Source: JACNIV01 sp965370415 (lineage in GTDB: Bacteria; Cloacimonadota; Cloacimonadia; Cloacimonadales; TCS61). Taken from it: a stretch of DNA of 64,000 bases. Location of the stretch: NCBI GenBank assembly GCA_965370415.1, contig CBDUTJ010000004.1, positions 40,893-104,892 of the forward strand. The letters run 5' to 3'. Below the pieces are notes generated by a model that did no database searches, was not told the origin of the DNA, and was given only the letters and a program-made list of their open reading frames with translations. The position numbers and the translations under genes are program-made. This document shows, piece by piece, positions 33,145 through 42,573 of the stretch. The first letter of the stretch is position 1. Every line of letters starts with the position of its first letter.

Positions 33145-34104
33145 CTGGAAAGTAAAAACATAAAAAACATTGTATTTATGGGAACTCCACAATTTGCTGT
33201 TCCCACCTTGGAATTGCTTTCCAAAACACAATACTATCCAGTTATCTGTATTACCCAACCAGATAAACCCAAAGGGCGAAAGCAAAAATTATTACCTCCC
33301 GAAGTAAAAATAAAAGCCATGGAGCTGGGAATTCCTGTAATCCAACCGCAAGATGTAAATGAACCAGACATTATCTCTAAACTGGTAAGGCTGAAGCCTG
33401 ACATTGTCATAACTGTAGCTTATGGTGGTTATCTTAAAAAAGCTATTCGTAAACTTCCTGTTTCTGGCTGCATAAATCTACACCCATCACTGTTACCCAA
33501 ATACAGGGGAGCAGCTCCTATAAACTATGCTTTATTTAATGGTGATACTCGAACGGGAGTAACTGTCTTTAAAATAATAGCCAAAATGGATGCAGGACCT
33601 GTAATTTCTCAAAAAGAAACCGAAATCCTCAAGGATGAATGTTTTACTGAATTATCTACACGGTTGGCTAAAATGGGCGCTGAAGAAATACTAAAAGCAC
33701 TGAAAAAAATTGAGAAAAACGAATTGCTTACAACTCCGCAAGACCACGAGAATGCCACATTCACCTATAAGTTGAAGAAAGAAGACCTGATAATCGATTG
33801 GAAACAACCAGCAGAGAGAATCCGTAATAAAGTTCGGGGATTAGCAGAAATACCCGGAGCCGTTGCTTCCTTTAGAAAATCCCGGATTAAGATCATCGAG
33901 CTGGAAATACTAAAAACAAATTCAGGATTGATTCCAGGTACAATAAGAGACATAATAAAAAATAAGGGCATTGTAATTGCATCGGGTGATTATGATGTGC
34001 TTCTGAAACGTGTGCAACCTGCCGGAAAAAAGATTATGACTTCTCATGCATTCAGTCTGGGAGCCAGGATCAAACATGAAGAGAAATTCGAGAATGGATT
34101 TTGA
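33145..34104 (+). CDS. fmt: Methionyl-tRNA formyltransferase, apparent CUG start
   Basis: Fmt formylates initiator Met-tRNA. Conserved blocks are IVFMGTPQFAVP, NLHPSLLPKYRGAAPI (formyl-folate-binding signature, with catalytic His and the downstream D in KMDAGPV), and the C-terminal domain. The first ATG (33178) falls inside the IVFMGTP strand and has no Shine-Dalgarno. The frame is open back to 33133, and AGGAGAGG at 33134-33141 sits 3-6 bp before an in-frame CTG at 33145. Starting there gives 319 residues and a complete first beta-strand. An ATT or ATA start between is possible but less well spaced. Confidence 0.9.
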   Translation: MESKNIKNIVFMGTPQFAVPTLELLSKTQYYPVICITQPDKPKGRKQKLLPPEVKIKAMELGIPVIQPQDVNEPDIISKLVRLKPDIVITVAYGGYLKKAIRKLPVSGCINLHPSLLPKYRGAAPINYALFNGDTRTGVTVFKIIAKMDAGPVISQKETEILKDECFTELSTRLAKMGAEEILKALKKIEKNELLTTPQDHENATFTYKLKKEDLIIDWKQPAERIRNKVRGLAEIPGAVASFRKSRIKIIELEILKTNSGLIPGTIRDIIKNKGIVIASGDYDVLLKRVQPAGKKIMTSHAFSLGARIKHEEKFENGF

Positions 34105-34855
34105 AATAAATACAAGAGGTAAAGGACTCTTTCTTACATTATCCACAATAACCCTTCTTCTGATGATGGCTGTCACAACGCTTCTGTGGTGGTTTGTCTC
34201 TCCTCGCCTGCACGAGATAAGCAAACTATTGGCAAATCTGTCTCTCACAGCTCTTCGAGTGTTTTATTTCGTTCTTCTTTTGGGGGTAATACTGGTTTAT
34301 CTTACGATATTTCTTGAACGTAATTTCCTGATCGCACGTTTTGCGATAAGAGCTTTTATCAGAATCCTTTTTCCTGTAACTATTTTCTTGGGAAAAATAT
34401 TTAGGTTTTCCGAAGAAAAAATGCGTGAGTCTTTTGTGCATTTAAATAATTCTTTTCTCAAGGCAATAAAAAAGAAGTTTGATCCTTCACAGATATTGGT
34501 TCTATTACCGCATTGCCTGCAAAATACCGATTGTGGAATTAGAATTACAGTTGATATCCACAAATGCGAGAAATGCGGCAAATGCGATATTGGAAGATTA
34601 ACAGCGTTATCCGAAAAGTATAGAATTCCTATTGCCATTGCTACAGGCGGAACTCTGGCGCGTAAAATAATCGTGGAAAACAAACCAAAGTTTATAATTG
34701 CCATTGCCTGTCAACGCGACCTGGTAGAGGGTTTAAGAGAAGTATTTCCAATTCCTGTTTATGGTGTTCTTAATGATAGACCAGAAGGTCCATGTATTAA
34801 TACAAGGGTAATGGTGGAAAAAATCGACCTGGCCCTCCGAAAGGTCTTAAATTAA
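34076..34855 (+). CDS. DUF116-family membrane protein with cysteine cluster
   Basis: A 259-residue protein with two N-terminal membrane spans, then a soluble domain with LLPHCLQNTDCG, HKCEKCGKCDIG (CxxCxxC), and IAIACQRDLVEG, the DUF116 layout. The cysteines could hold a metal or iron-sulphur centre. The family's function is unknown, but it is often found next to fmt, as here, where it overlaps the fmt end by 29 bp. The ATG at 34076 has AGGA 6 bp upstream. Confidence 0.85.
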   Translation: MKRNSRMDFEINTRGKGLFLTLSTITLLLMMAVTTLLWWFVSPRLHEISKLLANLSLTALRVFYFVLLLGVILVYLTIFLERNFLIARFAIRAFIRILFPVTIFLGKIFRFSEEKMRESFVHLNNSFLKAIKKKFDPSQILVLLPHCLQNTDCGIRITVDIHKCEKCGKCDIGRLTALSEKYRIPIAIATGGTLARKIIVENKPKFIIAIACQRDLVEGLREVFPIPVYGVLNDRPEGPCINTRVMVEKIDLALRKVLN

Positions 34856-34856
34856 T

Positions 34857-35921
34857 ATGATCAAGAAAAAAGAAAAAAAGAAATTTAAGCGAAAGAACAT
34901 AAAACTGCAAAATATCGGAATAGAAAATTTAGAGAAATTTGAAGCTGAAGACCTGATAGAAGAAAAACGGGCTGAGAAAAAGATAGTTGAGAAAAGTAAA
35001 ATAAGCCGCAAGTCGAATTTAAATTTAAAAGAGGGTCGGATTCTTCAGGTTGAATCAAATTACAAATGTCGGGTCAAAGTTGCCGGATCGGAACTAATAT
35101 GTACGCTCAGCGGTAGACTGAAACAAGTAAATTATGAAACACGCACACTGGTGGCAGTTGGTGATTTTGTAAATGTGAATATATCTGAGAATCCCCGTAT
35201 CGAAGAGATTCTGCCAAGAAAAAATACACTTTCCAGATTTTCGGAAGAAAGCTTTCAAAAAGAAATTATTATCGCTTCCAATATAGACCAGGTAATAATT
35301 ACAGTATCTTATTGCGAACCGAAGATCAGTCCGGGTCTCATCGACCGCTATATTTGTGCTGCTCAGCTAAGTAATATACTACCGGTTATTTGTGTTAATA
35401 AGATCGATCTGGCAGAGTGCATAGAAGATGTGAAAAACAAAATGAAGTTTTACGAAGATACTAATTTCATGGTAATTTACACATCAGCAGAAACCAGCAT
35501 CGGAATCGATAATTTGAGGGAAGTATTAAAAAGCAAGGAAACTGTTTTCTCGGGTCATTCGGGGGCAGGAAAATCCACCCTCATCAACCTTCTGCAGCCA
35601 AACATCGATCTGGAAGTAGCAGAAATAAGTAGTTATACTGGAAAAGGAATTCATACAACTACCAGTTCCCAACTAATTGAATGGTCTTTTGGTGGATATT
35701 TAGTTGACACACCTGGCATAAAAACTTTTGGTTTGCATCGAGAAGATAAGTATGATCTTCCGTTGGTTTTTCCGGGATTTTCGCAGTATGCAGATGAGTG
35801 TAAATTCAATAACTGCACACATTCTCACGAAGTTGGATGTGCGGTAAAAAATGCTGTGAACAATGGTGAGTTCCCGACAGAAAGGTATGAATCTTATCTG
35901 CGGATATTTGAATCTTTATAG
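34857..35921 (+). CDS. rsgA: Ribosome small-subunit assembly GTPase RsgA
   Basis: RsgA is a circularly permuted GTPase that helps mature the 30S subunit. An OB-fold (about 60-115) precedes the permuted G domain: VNKIDLAE (G4), YTSAETS (G5), SGHSGAGKSTLIN (G1, about 232-244), VDTPGIKTFGL (G3). The C-terminal zinc knuckle is C-x4-C-x-H-x5-C (about 315-328). At 354 residues it is longer than usual because of a 55-residue Lys/Glu-rich N-terminal extension. It begins one base after the DUF116 stop. Confidence 0.93.
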   Translation: MIKKKEKKKFKRKNIKLQNIGIENLEKFEAEDLIEEKRAEKKIVEKSKISRKSNLNLKEGRILQVESNYKCRVKVAGSELICTLSGRLKQVNYETRTLVAVGDFVNVNISENPRIEEILPRKNTLSRFSEESFQKEIIIASNIDQVIITVSYCEPKISPGLIDRYICAAQLSNILPVICVNKIDLAECIEDVKNKMKFYEDTNFMVIYTSAETSIGIDNLREVLKSKETVFSGHSGAGKSTLINLLQPNIDLEVAEISSYTGKGIHTTTSSQLIEWSFGGYLVDTPGIKTFGLHREDKYDLPLVFPGFSQYADECKFNNCTHSHEVGCAVKNAVNNGEFPTERYESYLRIFESL

Positions 35922-35934
35922 CAAAGGATGAAAT

Positions 35935-36789
35935 ATGCAGAATTTTGGAATATTTTTCAATCCGGATTTTCTTGATAAACAGTCGATTTTTAAATTACTG
36001 AAAAAACTGCACAAAACAAAAAAATTAAATTTGTTCAAATTTCCAGAGCAAAAAGACCTTTTACCAGACTTCATTGATTTATTAGAAGAACCATCAAGAT
36101 CAAAACTGGATTGTATTCTTTCTTTTGGTGGTGACGGCACATTATTAAGAGCAAGTCAATATTCATTAGTAGCCAATGCACCGCTTTTAGGCATTAATCT
36201 GGGAAAATTAGGATTTCTTTCTGAAAGCAGTATCACTGAACTGGAGAAGTCAATTGACGATTTGAAAAAAAATAGGTTCAAAGTTCAAAAGAGAATGCTG
36301 CTGAAGGCAATGCTTAAAAGAAAAAATAAAATTATTTTTTCCAATCTTGCTTTGAATGATGCAGTCATCTATAAGGGAGAAACTCCAAAGTTGATCGATA
36401 TCCGTTTTTACAGCAACCGAAGGTTTGTTGTAGAAACCAGATGCGACGGCATTATTGTTTCTACTCCTACAGGTTCTACTGCATATTCTCTTTCTGCTGG
36501 CGGTCCCATTCTCTCACCCGTTATGGAAGCCATTATTGTGTCACCGCTTAATCCACATATTCTCAGTGTGCGCCCTATGGTATTTTCTCCTAAAGATAAA
36601 TTGAGCTTTAAGATAAAAACATCGAACGGGGAAAGCATTCTTCAGTTAGATGGTCGTAACATTCACATGTTGCATGCGGAAGATGAAATAATTGTTACCG
36701 GCGCTTCCCAAAAAGTCAGTTTTATAAAATTGACCAATAAAACCTTTTATCAGATTTTAAGAAAAAAACTTCATATGGGAAAGAAATGA
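35935..36789 (+). CDS. nadK: NAD kinase
   Basis: NadK phosphorylates NAD to NADP. The 284-residue protein shows SFGGDGTLLRA (GGDG at about 65-68), INLGKLGFL, NDAVIYKG (the NE/ND motif), and the TPTGSTAYSLSAGGP diphosphate-binding block. It lies 13 bp after rsgA and overlaps recN by four bases (ATGA). Confidence 0.95.
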   Translation: MQNFGIFFNPDFLDKQSIFKLLKKLHKTKKLNLFKFPEQKDLLPDFIDLLEEPSRSKLDCILSFGGDGTLLRASQYSLVANAPLLGINLGKLGFLSESSITELEKSIDDLKKNRFKVQKRMLLKAMLKRKNKIIFSNLALNDAVIYKGETPKLIDIRFYSNRRFVVETRCDGIIVSTPTGSTAYSLSAGGPILSPVMEAIIVSPLNPHILSVRPMVFSPKDKLSFKIKTSNGESILQLDGRNIHMLHAEDEIIVTGASQKVSFIKLTNKTFYQILRKKLHMGKK

Positions 36790-38489
36790 TAAAAAGCCTG
36801 AGAATAGATAATTTCATCATTGTAGAAAAGCTTCTATTAAATTTTGAAAAAGGACTCCAGGTTCTCACAGGGGAGACCGGAGCAGGCAAATCAATCATAG
36901 TGGGTGCAATCGATGTGATATTAGGTGGAGCAGTCCGCCCGGGAATGGTTTATGATGAATCTAAACCTGCATACCTGGAAACTGTTTTTGATATTGATAG
37001 AGAGAATAAACTACTAATAAGCTTTTTAGAAAAATATGATATCGATCTCTCGGAAAATGAAATCTTCTTGGCGAAAGAAATAGCTTCCAACCTACGCGGG
37101 AAAAGTTTTATAAATAGTCGCCGCATATCTAATTCAATTGTAAAAGAGTTCCGAGAAATATTGCTCGATTTCCATAGCCAGCGAGATCAGCAGCGACTTT
37201 TTGACACCGAATATCAATTGGAAGTGCTCGATAAGTTTGGTAATCTAATGCCGCAAAGAGAAAAATTCGGTAATAAATTCAGAGAAACAGAACAGAAAAT
37301 CAAAGACCTGATAAAACTTGAATTTAAAGAAAAAGAACTTTCTGAAAAGATTAACCTTTACCACTACCAGGTAGATGAAATTGATAAAATGCAATTGGAA
37401 AATGGAGAAGACATCAAGCTGCAAACAGAATTGAATCTTCTGACAAATGCAGAAGACATTTTAAACCAGGCAGCAGAGATGGAGCAAATTATTTATGAAC
37501 AGGAAAACTCAGTGTATGATACCATAAACAGCTTCATTTCGCAATTCTCCCGTTTTGAAGAAGATAATCCTCATTTAAAAAAAGCAGTTTCGTCGCTGCA
37601 CGAATCACTGGCAAACCTGGATGAATCAATTTCACAGATCAGGGAAGTGCAGAACATCATAGCTGTAGATAGTTCGCGATTGGAGGAAGTACAGGAACGC
37701 TTGAACAGCATTAATTCAGTTTGTCTAAAGTATAAGCGTAACATTCCTCAAATCCTGGAATATATCCAATTTATTAAAACCGAACTTGCTTCTTATTCTT
37801 CTAACCAGGATAAAATAAAGCAATTTCAAGCTGATATTGAAAAGGATCTTTCCAGCTTGAGAAATATGGCGAATAAACTTACCGAATCCCGCAGGAAAGT
37901 AGCTGCCAGATTTGAAAAAGAGATTGAATCTAATATAAAAAAACTGGCTATCCCGGATGCCCGCATCGAAATAAAATTTGACAGTGATAACGGGAACAAA
38001 GAACTTACTAACAGACTGGATGGTCTTAATGTTTCCGGGCAGGATGAGATAGATATTTATTTCTCAGCTAATAAGGGAGTGAAACTGCAATCTCTGCGGT
38101 TCGCAGCTTCTGGTGGAGAACTTTCCAGATTCCTGCTTACAGTAAAGAAAATTTTATCGGATAAGCTGGATAGAAGAACGATAATTTTTGATGAGATCGA
38201 TGCAGGAATTGGCGGCAGAACTGCCGATCTTCTGGCAGATTTTATTCACAACATTGGCAGGTACCATCAGGTGCTCTGCATCAGCCATTTGCCGCAGATC
38301 GCTTCTTATGCGGACAGGCATTTTGCTATTGTGAAAAAGAGCGGTACAAAGACTTCCCAGGTGGAAGTTAGTGTTTTAGATAAAAATGAAAAGCGTGAAG
38401 AAATTGCCAGGATGTTGTCCGGCTCAACTTCAGAACTAGCAATAAAGCACGCTGAAGAATTAATAAATAAAGTAAGAGGAGTTAATTAA
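36786..38489 (+). CDS. recN: DNA repair ATPase RecN
   Basis: RecN is an SMC-like protein for double-strand-break repair. The 567-residue protein begins IKSLRIDNFIIVEKL, with Walker A TGETGAGKSI (about 28-37), a central coiled coil (DFHSQRDQQRLFD after the first lobe), then the signature AASGGELSRFLLTVK and Walker B IIFDEIDAGIGG (about 467-478). The nadK-recN overlap is a common arrangement. Confidence 0.96.
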   Translation: MIKSLRIDNFIIVEKLLLNFEKGLQVLTGETGAGKSIIVGAIDVILGGAVRPGMVYDESKPAYLETVFDIDRENKLLISFLEKYDIDLSENEIFLAKEIASNLRGKSFINSRRISNSIVKEFREILLDFHSQRDQQRLFDTEYQLEVLDKFGNLMPQREKFGNKFRETEQKIKDLIKLEFKEKELSEKINLYHYQVDEIDKMQLENGEDIKLQTELNLLTNAEDILNQAAEMEQIIYEQENSVYDTINSFISQFSRFEEDNPHLKKAVSSLHESLANLDESISQIREVQNIIAVDSSRLEEVQERLNSINSVCLKYKRNIPQILEYIQFIKTELASYSSNQDKIKQFQADIEKDLSSLRNMANKLTESRRKVAARFEKEIESNIKKLAIPDARIEIKFDSDNGNKELTNRLDGLNVSGQDEIDIYFSANKGVKLQSLRFAASGGELSRFLLTVKKILSDKLDRRTIIFDEIDAGIGGRTADLLADFIHNIGRYHQVLCISHLPQIASYADRHFAIVKKSGTKTSQVEVSVLDKNEKREEIARMLSGSTSELAIKHAEELINKVRGVN

Positions 38490-39361
38490 TGTTCAGATTG
38501 AGACGCGATACAAAGTATGTGATTATTTTTCTGGTAATTCTTATTTCCGTGTATCTGGGAATGAAGAGATCAAATTTGAATAATGCATTTACCAGGAAAC
38601 AAGTTAGGATAGATACATCAAGTGCAGAAAAGATCTTTGGGAATTCTACTACTATTATGAAAATACAGATGAAATTCAATATAAATGATTTGGAAACGAT
38701 AAACACCGTCCTTTCCGAGGTATTTACCAAGGAAGACGTTTCCATTAAACTTTCCGAAACAAAGGGAAACCACCAGATGATCATTTTTGAATATCCAAAC
38801 ACTCTCCGAGAAACAGTTTTATTACAGCTCAGGAATGTTGAAGGCTTTGCTTCAGAAAATATCAGATCTATACCTTCTTCATCTTTCAATGCCAATATCA
38901 AAGAAAACCTGAAAAACAATCAATTAGCAAAAACACGCATCCAGGAACTGATAAACAAAAGTACTTCTCCAGACAGGCTAGCAGAATTTCGTATTCAGTT
39001 GGATAGAGTACAAGCTACCATCGACAGCTTAATGAACCAGAATATAATCCAAAAACATAACGAAAAATATGATGTAATAATGATAACATCTATTAAACAA
39101 ACAGATGGTGATGTTAATCTTAAACAAAGTATTAAAACTTTTGTTTTAACAACGTTTGTAGTACTAGTAATACTCATCATCGGGCTTATATTTGTCTATT
39201 ATGTTACTATTCTATTAATAAAACTGATGACTGCAATGGGCATTAAAACCACTAGATCTTCTTCCGGAAGTTATAGCTATAATTACAAACGTAAGGGTTA
39301 TGGAAGAAGAATAAAACGTATTTATAAAGATGAAGATGATAAAACAATAAAAAAAGAATAA
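38489..39361 (+). CDS. Two-span membrane protein, unknown
   Basis: A 290-residue protein with spans at about 9-25 (KYVIIFLVILISVYLGM) and about 213-243 (TTFVVLVILIIGLIFVYYVT), enclosing a mostly soluble 190-residue domain that would face the periplasm. The C-terminal tail is Ser/Tyr- then Lys/Arg-rich (YKRKGYGRRIKRIYKDEDD). No family recognised. It overlaps the recN stop by one base (TAATG). Confidence 0.65.
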   Translation: MFRLRRDTKYVIIFLVILISVYLGMKRSNLNNAFTRKQVRIDTSSAEKIFGNSTTIMKIQMKFNINDLETINTVLSEVFTKEDVSIKLSETKGNHQMIIFEYPNTLRETVLLQLRNVEGFASENIRSIPSSSFNANIKENLKNNQLAKTRIQELINKSTSPDRLAEFRIQLDRVQATIDSLMNQNIIQKHNEKYDVIMITSIKQTDGDVNLKQSIKTFVLTTFVVLVILIIGLIFVYYVTILLIKLMTAMGIKTTRSSSGSYSYNYKRKGYGRRIKRIYKDEDDKTIKKE

Positions 39362-39376
39362 AATTGGGAGGTTATT

Positions 39377-39823
39377 ATGGAGGGATGGATGGTTTGGATA
39401 GCAATCGGCATTATCTGCCTAATCATCGAGATATTCACTCCTGGTTTTCTTTTCATGAGTTTTGGGATCGGGGCGATCCTTACAGGTGTAGTCGAATCGA
39501 TCTTTACATTAGAAGTACCTTACCAGATATTGATCTTTGCTGTGATTACTTTCCTGGTATTTATCAGCATGAGAAAGCTGGGTAAGAAACTTATCTCAAA
39601 ATCTGCAGAGGAAACGAATATCTATGCCCTGAAAGGAAAAGGCGGGAAAGTGGTGAAGGAAATTCCTGCCGATGGCAAAGGTTATGTAAAGATTGGCGGT
39701 GAAGAATGGTCTGCTGTTTCTGTAGATGGCATGAATATAGCTGAAGAAGAGAAAGTGGTGATCGAAAAAGTGGAAGGCAATAAATTAATAGTTAAGAAAA
39801 AAGAAGAAAATAAGGAGGAATGA
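39377..39823 (+). CDS. NfeD-family membrane protein
   Basis: A 148-residue short-form NfeD. Three N-terminal spans (starting VWIAIGIICLIIEIFTPGF, a family hallmark) precede an OB-fold (GKGGKVVKEIPADGKGYVKI). NfeD proteins partner SPFH/stomatin proteins, and the SPFH gene follows with a four-base ATGA overlap, so the pair should form one membrane microdomain complex. Confidence 0.9.
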   Translation: MEGWMVWIAIGIICLIIEIFTPGFLFMSFGIGAILTGVVESIFTLEVPYQILIFAVITFLVFISMRKLGKKLISKSAEETNIYALKGKGGKVVKEIPADGKGYVKIGGEEWSAVSVDGMNIAEEEKVVIEKVEGNKLIVKKKEENKEE

Positions 39824-40758
39824 TGACTGTAGTATTTATTATTCTGGCTGTCTTTGTATTAATCCTGATATCAAAAGGTCTTGTTGTCGTAAAACAGGCA
39901 CAGGTTATCATTATCGAAAGACTGGGAAAATATAATAGAACACTCAGCAGCGGACTTCACATAATCTGGCCGGTGATAGATAAAGCGCGCCAGATTAACT
40001 GGCGATATGTAAAAACAGATTTCAAAGGTAATAAATTTGTTCAAATAAAAAATGAGACAAAAATCGACTTAAGGGAAACGGTTTATGATTTTCCACGACA
40101 GAACGTGATCACTGCAGATAACGTATCCATAGAAATAGATGCACTGCTCTATTTTCAGATAACCGACCCGACCAAAGCAGTGTATGAAATAGCCAACCTG
40201 CCACAAGCGATTGAAAAACTCACCCAGACCACATTGCGTAACGTCATTGGTGAACTCGATCTTGATAAGACCCTCACCTCTCGTGATACCATCAATTCCA
40301 AGCTGCGTGATATCCTGGATGAAGCTACCGATAAATGGGGTGTAAAAGTTAACCGCGTTGAATTGCAGGATATTAATCCTCCGGCAGAAATTAAAACAGC
40401 TATGGAAAAACAAATGCGTGCCGAGCGTGACCGTCGTGCAAAAATATTGGAAGCAGAAGGAGAAAAACGATCAGCGATTTTAATAGCAGAAGGCGATAAA
40501 GAAGCAAAGATCACTAGGGCAGAAGGTGAAGCAAAAGCAAAGTACCTGGTTGCAGAAGCAGAATCAAGAGCAATTAAAAAGATTGCCGAAGCTGTGGAAA
40601 AAACAGGAACAGACCCCGCACAATATCTGCTGGCAGTTAAATATATAAAAGCATTCAATGAGATAGTTCAAAAAGAAGATAAAACGGTTGTCATTCCTTA
40701 CGAAGCCTCTGCCATGTTAGGCTCTATAAAAGCATTGGAAAAGGTTTTTAAAAGCTAA
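39820..40758 (+). CDS. SPFH/Band 7 (stomatin, QmcA-like) protein
   Basis: A 312-residue membrane-anchored scaffolding protein. One N-terminal span (VVFIILAVFVLILIS) leads into the Band 7 domain (VVVKQAQVIIIERLGKYNRT; RQNVITADNVSIEIDALLYF) and then a long Ala/Glu heptad helix rich in AEGE/AEAE repeats (ILEAEGEKRSAILIAEGDKE), typical of this family. AAGGAGGA precedes two adjacent ATGs, so translation may begin at 39820 or 39823. Confidence 0.92.
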   Translation: MMTVVFIILAVFVLILISKGLVVVKQAQVIIIERLGKYNRTLSSGLHIIWPVIDKARQINWRYVKTDFKGNKFVQIKNETKIDLRETVYDFPRQNVITADNVSIEIDALLYFQITDPTKAVYEIANLPQAIEKLTQTTLRNVIGELDLDKTLTSRDTINSKLRDILDEATDKWGVKVNRVELQDINPPAEIKTAMEKQMRAERDRRAKILEAEGEKRSAILIAEGDKEAKITRAEGEAKAKYLVAEAESRAIKKIAEAVEKTGTDPAQYLLAVKYIKAFNEIVQKEDKTVVIPYEASAMLGSIKALEKVFKS

Positions 40759-40970
40759 ACTCAAAAATTAAAGTCATCTTAATTGACAAAATGTAGGGAA
40801 CAGGCGGAATGGAGGAGTGGAAATTCTGAATATAATAAAAGAAAGAATTTTAAATAAAGGATTGGAAATAAAAGAAGAAATCAATAAAAAAAAATTGAAA
40901 TAATTAAAGCTGTAGCTAAAACTAAAAAAACATGAATTGTGAAAAATATTAGAGAATTGGAGGTAAGACA

Positions 40971-42260
40971 ATGAGTAAAATTGTAATGATAAAAGGCAGA
41001 GAGATTTTAAATTCAAGGGGTTATCCAACAGTTGAAGCAGAAGTACACCTGGAATCAGGTTTTATAGGAAGAGATGCGGTTCCCAGTGGTGCTTCCACAG
41101 GAAAGCATGAAGCAATTGAATTGGTCGATGGTGATCTTGAGAGATATAGGGGAAATGGTGTTTTAAAAGCGGTTAAGAATGTAAATGAAATAATTGGTCC
41201 TTGTCTTTTAGAATCTGATGTTTATGAACAGGCTTTAATTGATAAAATGATGATTGAATTGGATGGTACAGATAATAAACGGAAGTTAGGGACAAACGCA
41301 ATCCTTGCAGTTTCTCTTGCCTGTGCCAGAGCTGCTTCAGAAGAGTTGGGAATTCCTTTGTACCGTTATCTTGGTGGACCAAATGCAAGAAGTCTTCCAG
41401 TTCCTATGGCAAATATTATAAATGGTGGAAAGCATGCTGATAATAATGTTGACATGCAGGAATTTATGATCATGCCGCTTGGTGCAAATAGTTTTCACGA
41501 AGCACTACAGATGATAGCAGAAATATTTCATATCTTGGGTTCTATCCTGAAAAAAAGCGGGTACAAAACTTCTGTTGGAGATGAAGGTGGCTTTGCTCCT
41601 GATTTAAACACAAACGAAGAAGCTTTGCAAATGATTATGAAAGCTATTGATTCATCAGGATACAGAGCTGGAGAGGATATCTTTATAGCTCTCGATCCTG
41701 CAGCATCTTCTTTTTATAAAAATGGCAAATATATTCTAAAATCAGATAAAGGAGATCTGGAATTATCTTCTGAAGAGATGGTGGATTATTATGTTAAATT
41801 CGTGGATAAATACCCGATTATATCAATTGAAGACGGTTTGGATGAGAATGATTGGAATGGTTGGAAGCTTATGATGGAAAAACTTGGAAAGAAAATTCAG
41901 ATTGTTGGTGATGACCTATTCGTAACGAATGTTGAGAGATTACAAAGAGGAATTGATGAAAAATCAGCAAACTCCATTTTGATTAAGCTTAACCAAATCG
42001 GTACACTTTCTGAAACCTTAGATGCAATTGAGCTCGCAAAAACTTCAAGATTTACATCGGTTATCTCTCACCGAAGTGGGGAAACCAGTGATTCATTTAT
42101 TTCTGACCTGGCTGTTGCGGTTAATGCTGGACAGATTAAGACCGGCTCTATTTGCCGCCAAGAGAGGATTACAAAATATAATCAACTTCTTAGAATAGAA
42201 GAACAACTTGGAGATGTTGCCAGATTCTATGGAAAGGACGTTTTCTTTAATTTGAAATAA
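40971..42260 (+). CDS. eno: Enolase
   Basis: Eno interconverts 2-phosphoglycerate and phosphoenolpyruvate. The 429-residue protein has AREILNSRG-like GREILNSRGYPTVE, VPSGASTGKHEA, the metal ligands in ALDPAASSF, SIEDGLDEND and VGDDLFVTN, and the catalytic Lys region LIKLNQIGT. SICRQERITKYNQLLRIE is close to the usual family ending with small changes. It has its own GGAGG and a 212-bp upstream gap, so it is probably transcribed alone. Confidence 0.97.
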   Translation: MSKIVMIKGREILNSRGYPTVEAEVHLESGFIGRDAVPSGASTGKHEAIELVDGDLERYRGNGVLKAVKNVNEIIGPCLLESDVYEQALIDKMMIELDGTDNKRKLGTNAILAVSLACARAASEELGIPLYRYLGGPNARSLPVPMANIINGGKHADNNVDMQEFMIMPLGANSFHEALQMIAEIFHILGSILKKSGYKTSVGDEGGFAPDLNTNEEALQMIMKAIDSSGYRAGEDIFIALDPAASSFYKNGKYILKSDKGDLELSSEEMVDYYVKFVDKYPIISIEDGLDENDWNGWKLMMEKLGKKIQIVGDDLFVTNVERLQRGIDEKSANSILIKLNQIGTLSETLDAIELAKTSRFTSVISHRSGETSDSFISDLAVAVNAGQIKTGSICRQERITKYNQLLRIEEQLGDVARFYGKDVFFNLK

Positions 42261-42274
42261 GGTTAAATAAGAAA

Positions 42275-42543
42275 CCTGTCTTTCTGAGGTATCTTATAGC
42301 TTTACACACGCTGTGTCCGGCTTAGACGGAAAGAATCTCATGGGTGAACATTTAGCTTTGCCTTGAAGATGAGTTTTGCAAAATAAAGTGTTTTTGTCAT
42401 CCTGCTTGTCAAGCCGAAGCTGACGAAGGCTGGAGGAATTCGGTCCATTTTTCTTACGAAGTATCTTTGCTTATAATAAGACTTGTACGCTGTGGTGGAT
42501 TCTTCGTCGAATGCCTTTGTAAGTTCATCCTCAGAAAGACAGG
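42275..42543. mobile_element. 269-bp MITE-like element with perfect 15-bp terminal inverted repeats
   Basis: CCTGTCTTTCTGAGG (42275-42289) and CCTCAGAAAGACAGG (42529-42543) are perfect inverted repeats. No coding frame lies between. Inner blocks AAGAATCTC, TGTCATCCTG and GATTCTTCG recur as sub-repeats, and TGTCATCCTG is an inner copy of the terminal motif. A clear target-site duplication is not visible. The right end is 30 bp before the next gene's ATG. Related smaller element at 22258-22365. Confidence 0.6.
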
Positions 42544-42573
42544 AATGTTCCTACTTTGTTTTGTGGAGGTAGC

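Noticed and set aside
40834..40905. Small reading frame upstream of eno
   Set aside because: It is AT-driven Lys/Ile/Glu sequence with no start signal of proper spacing.
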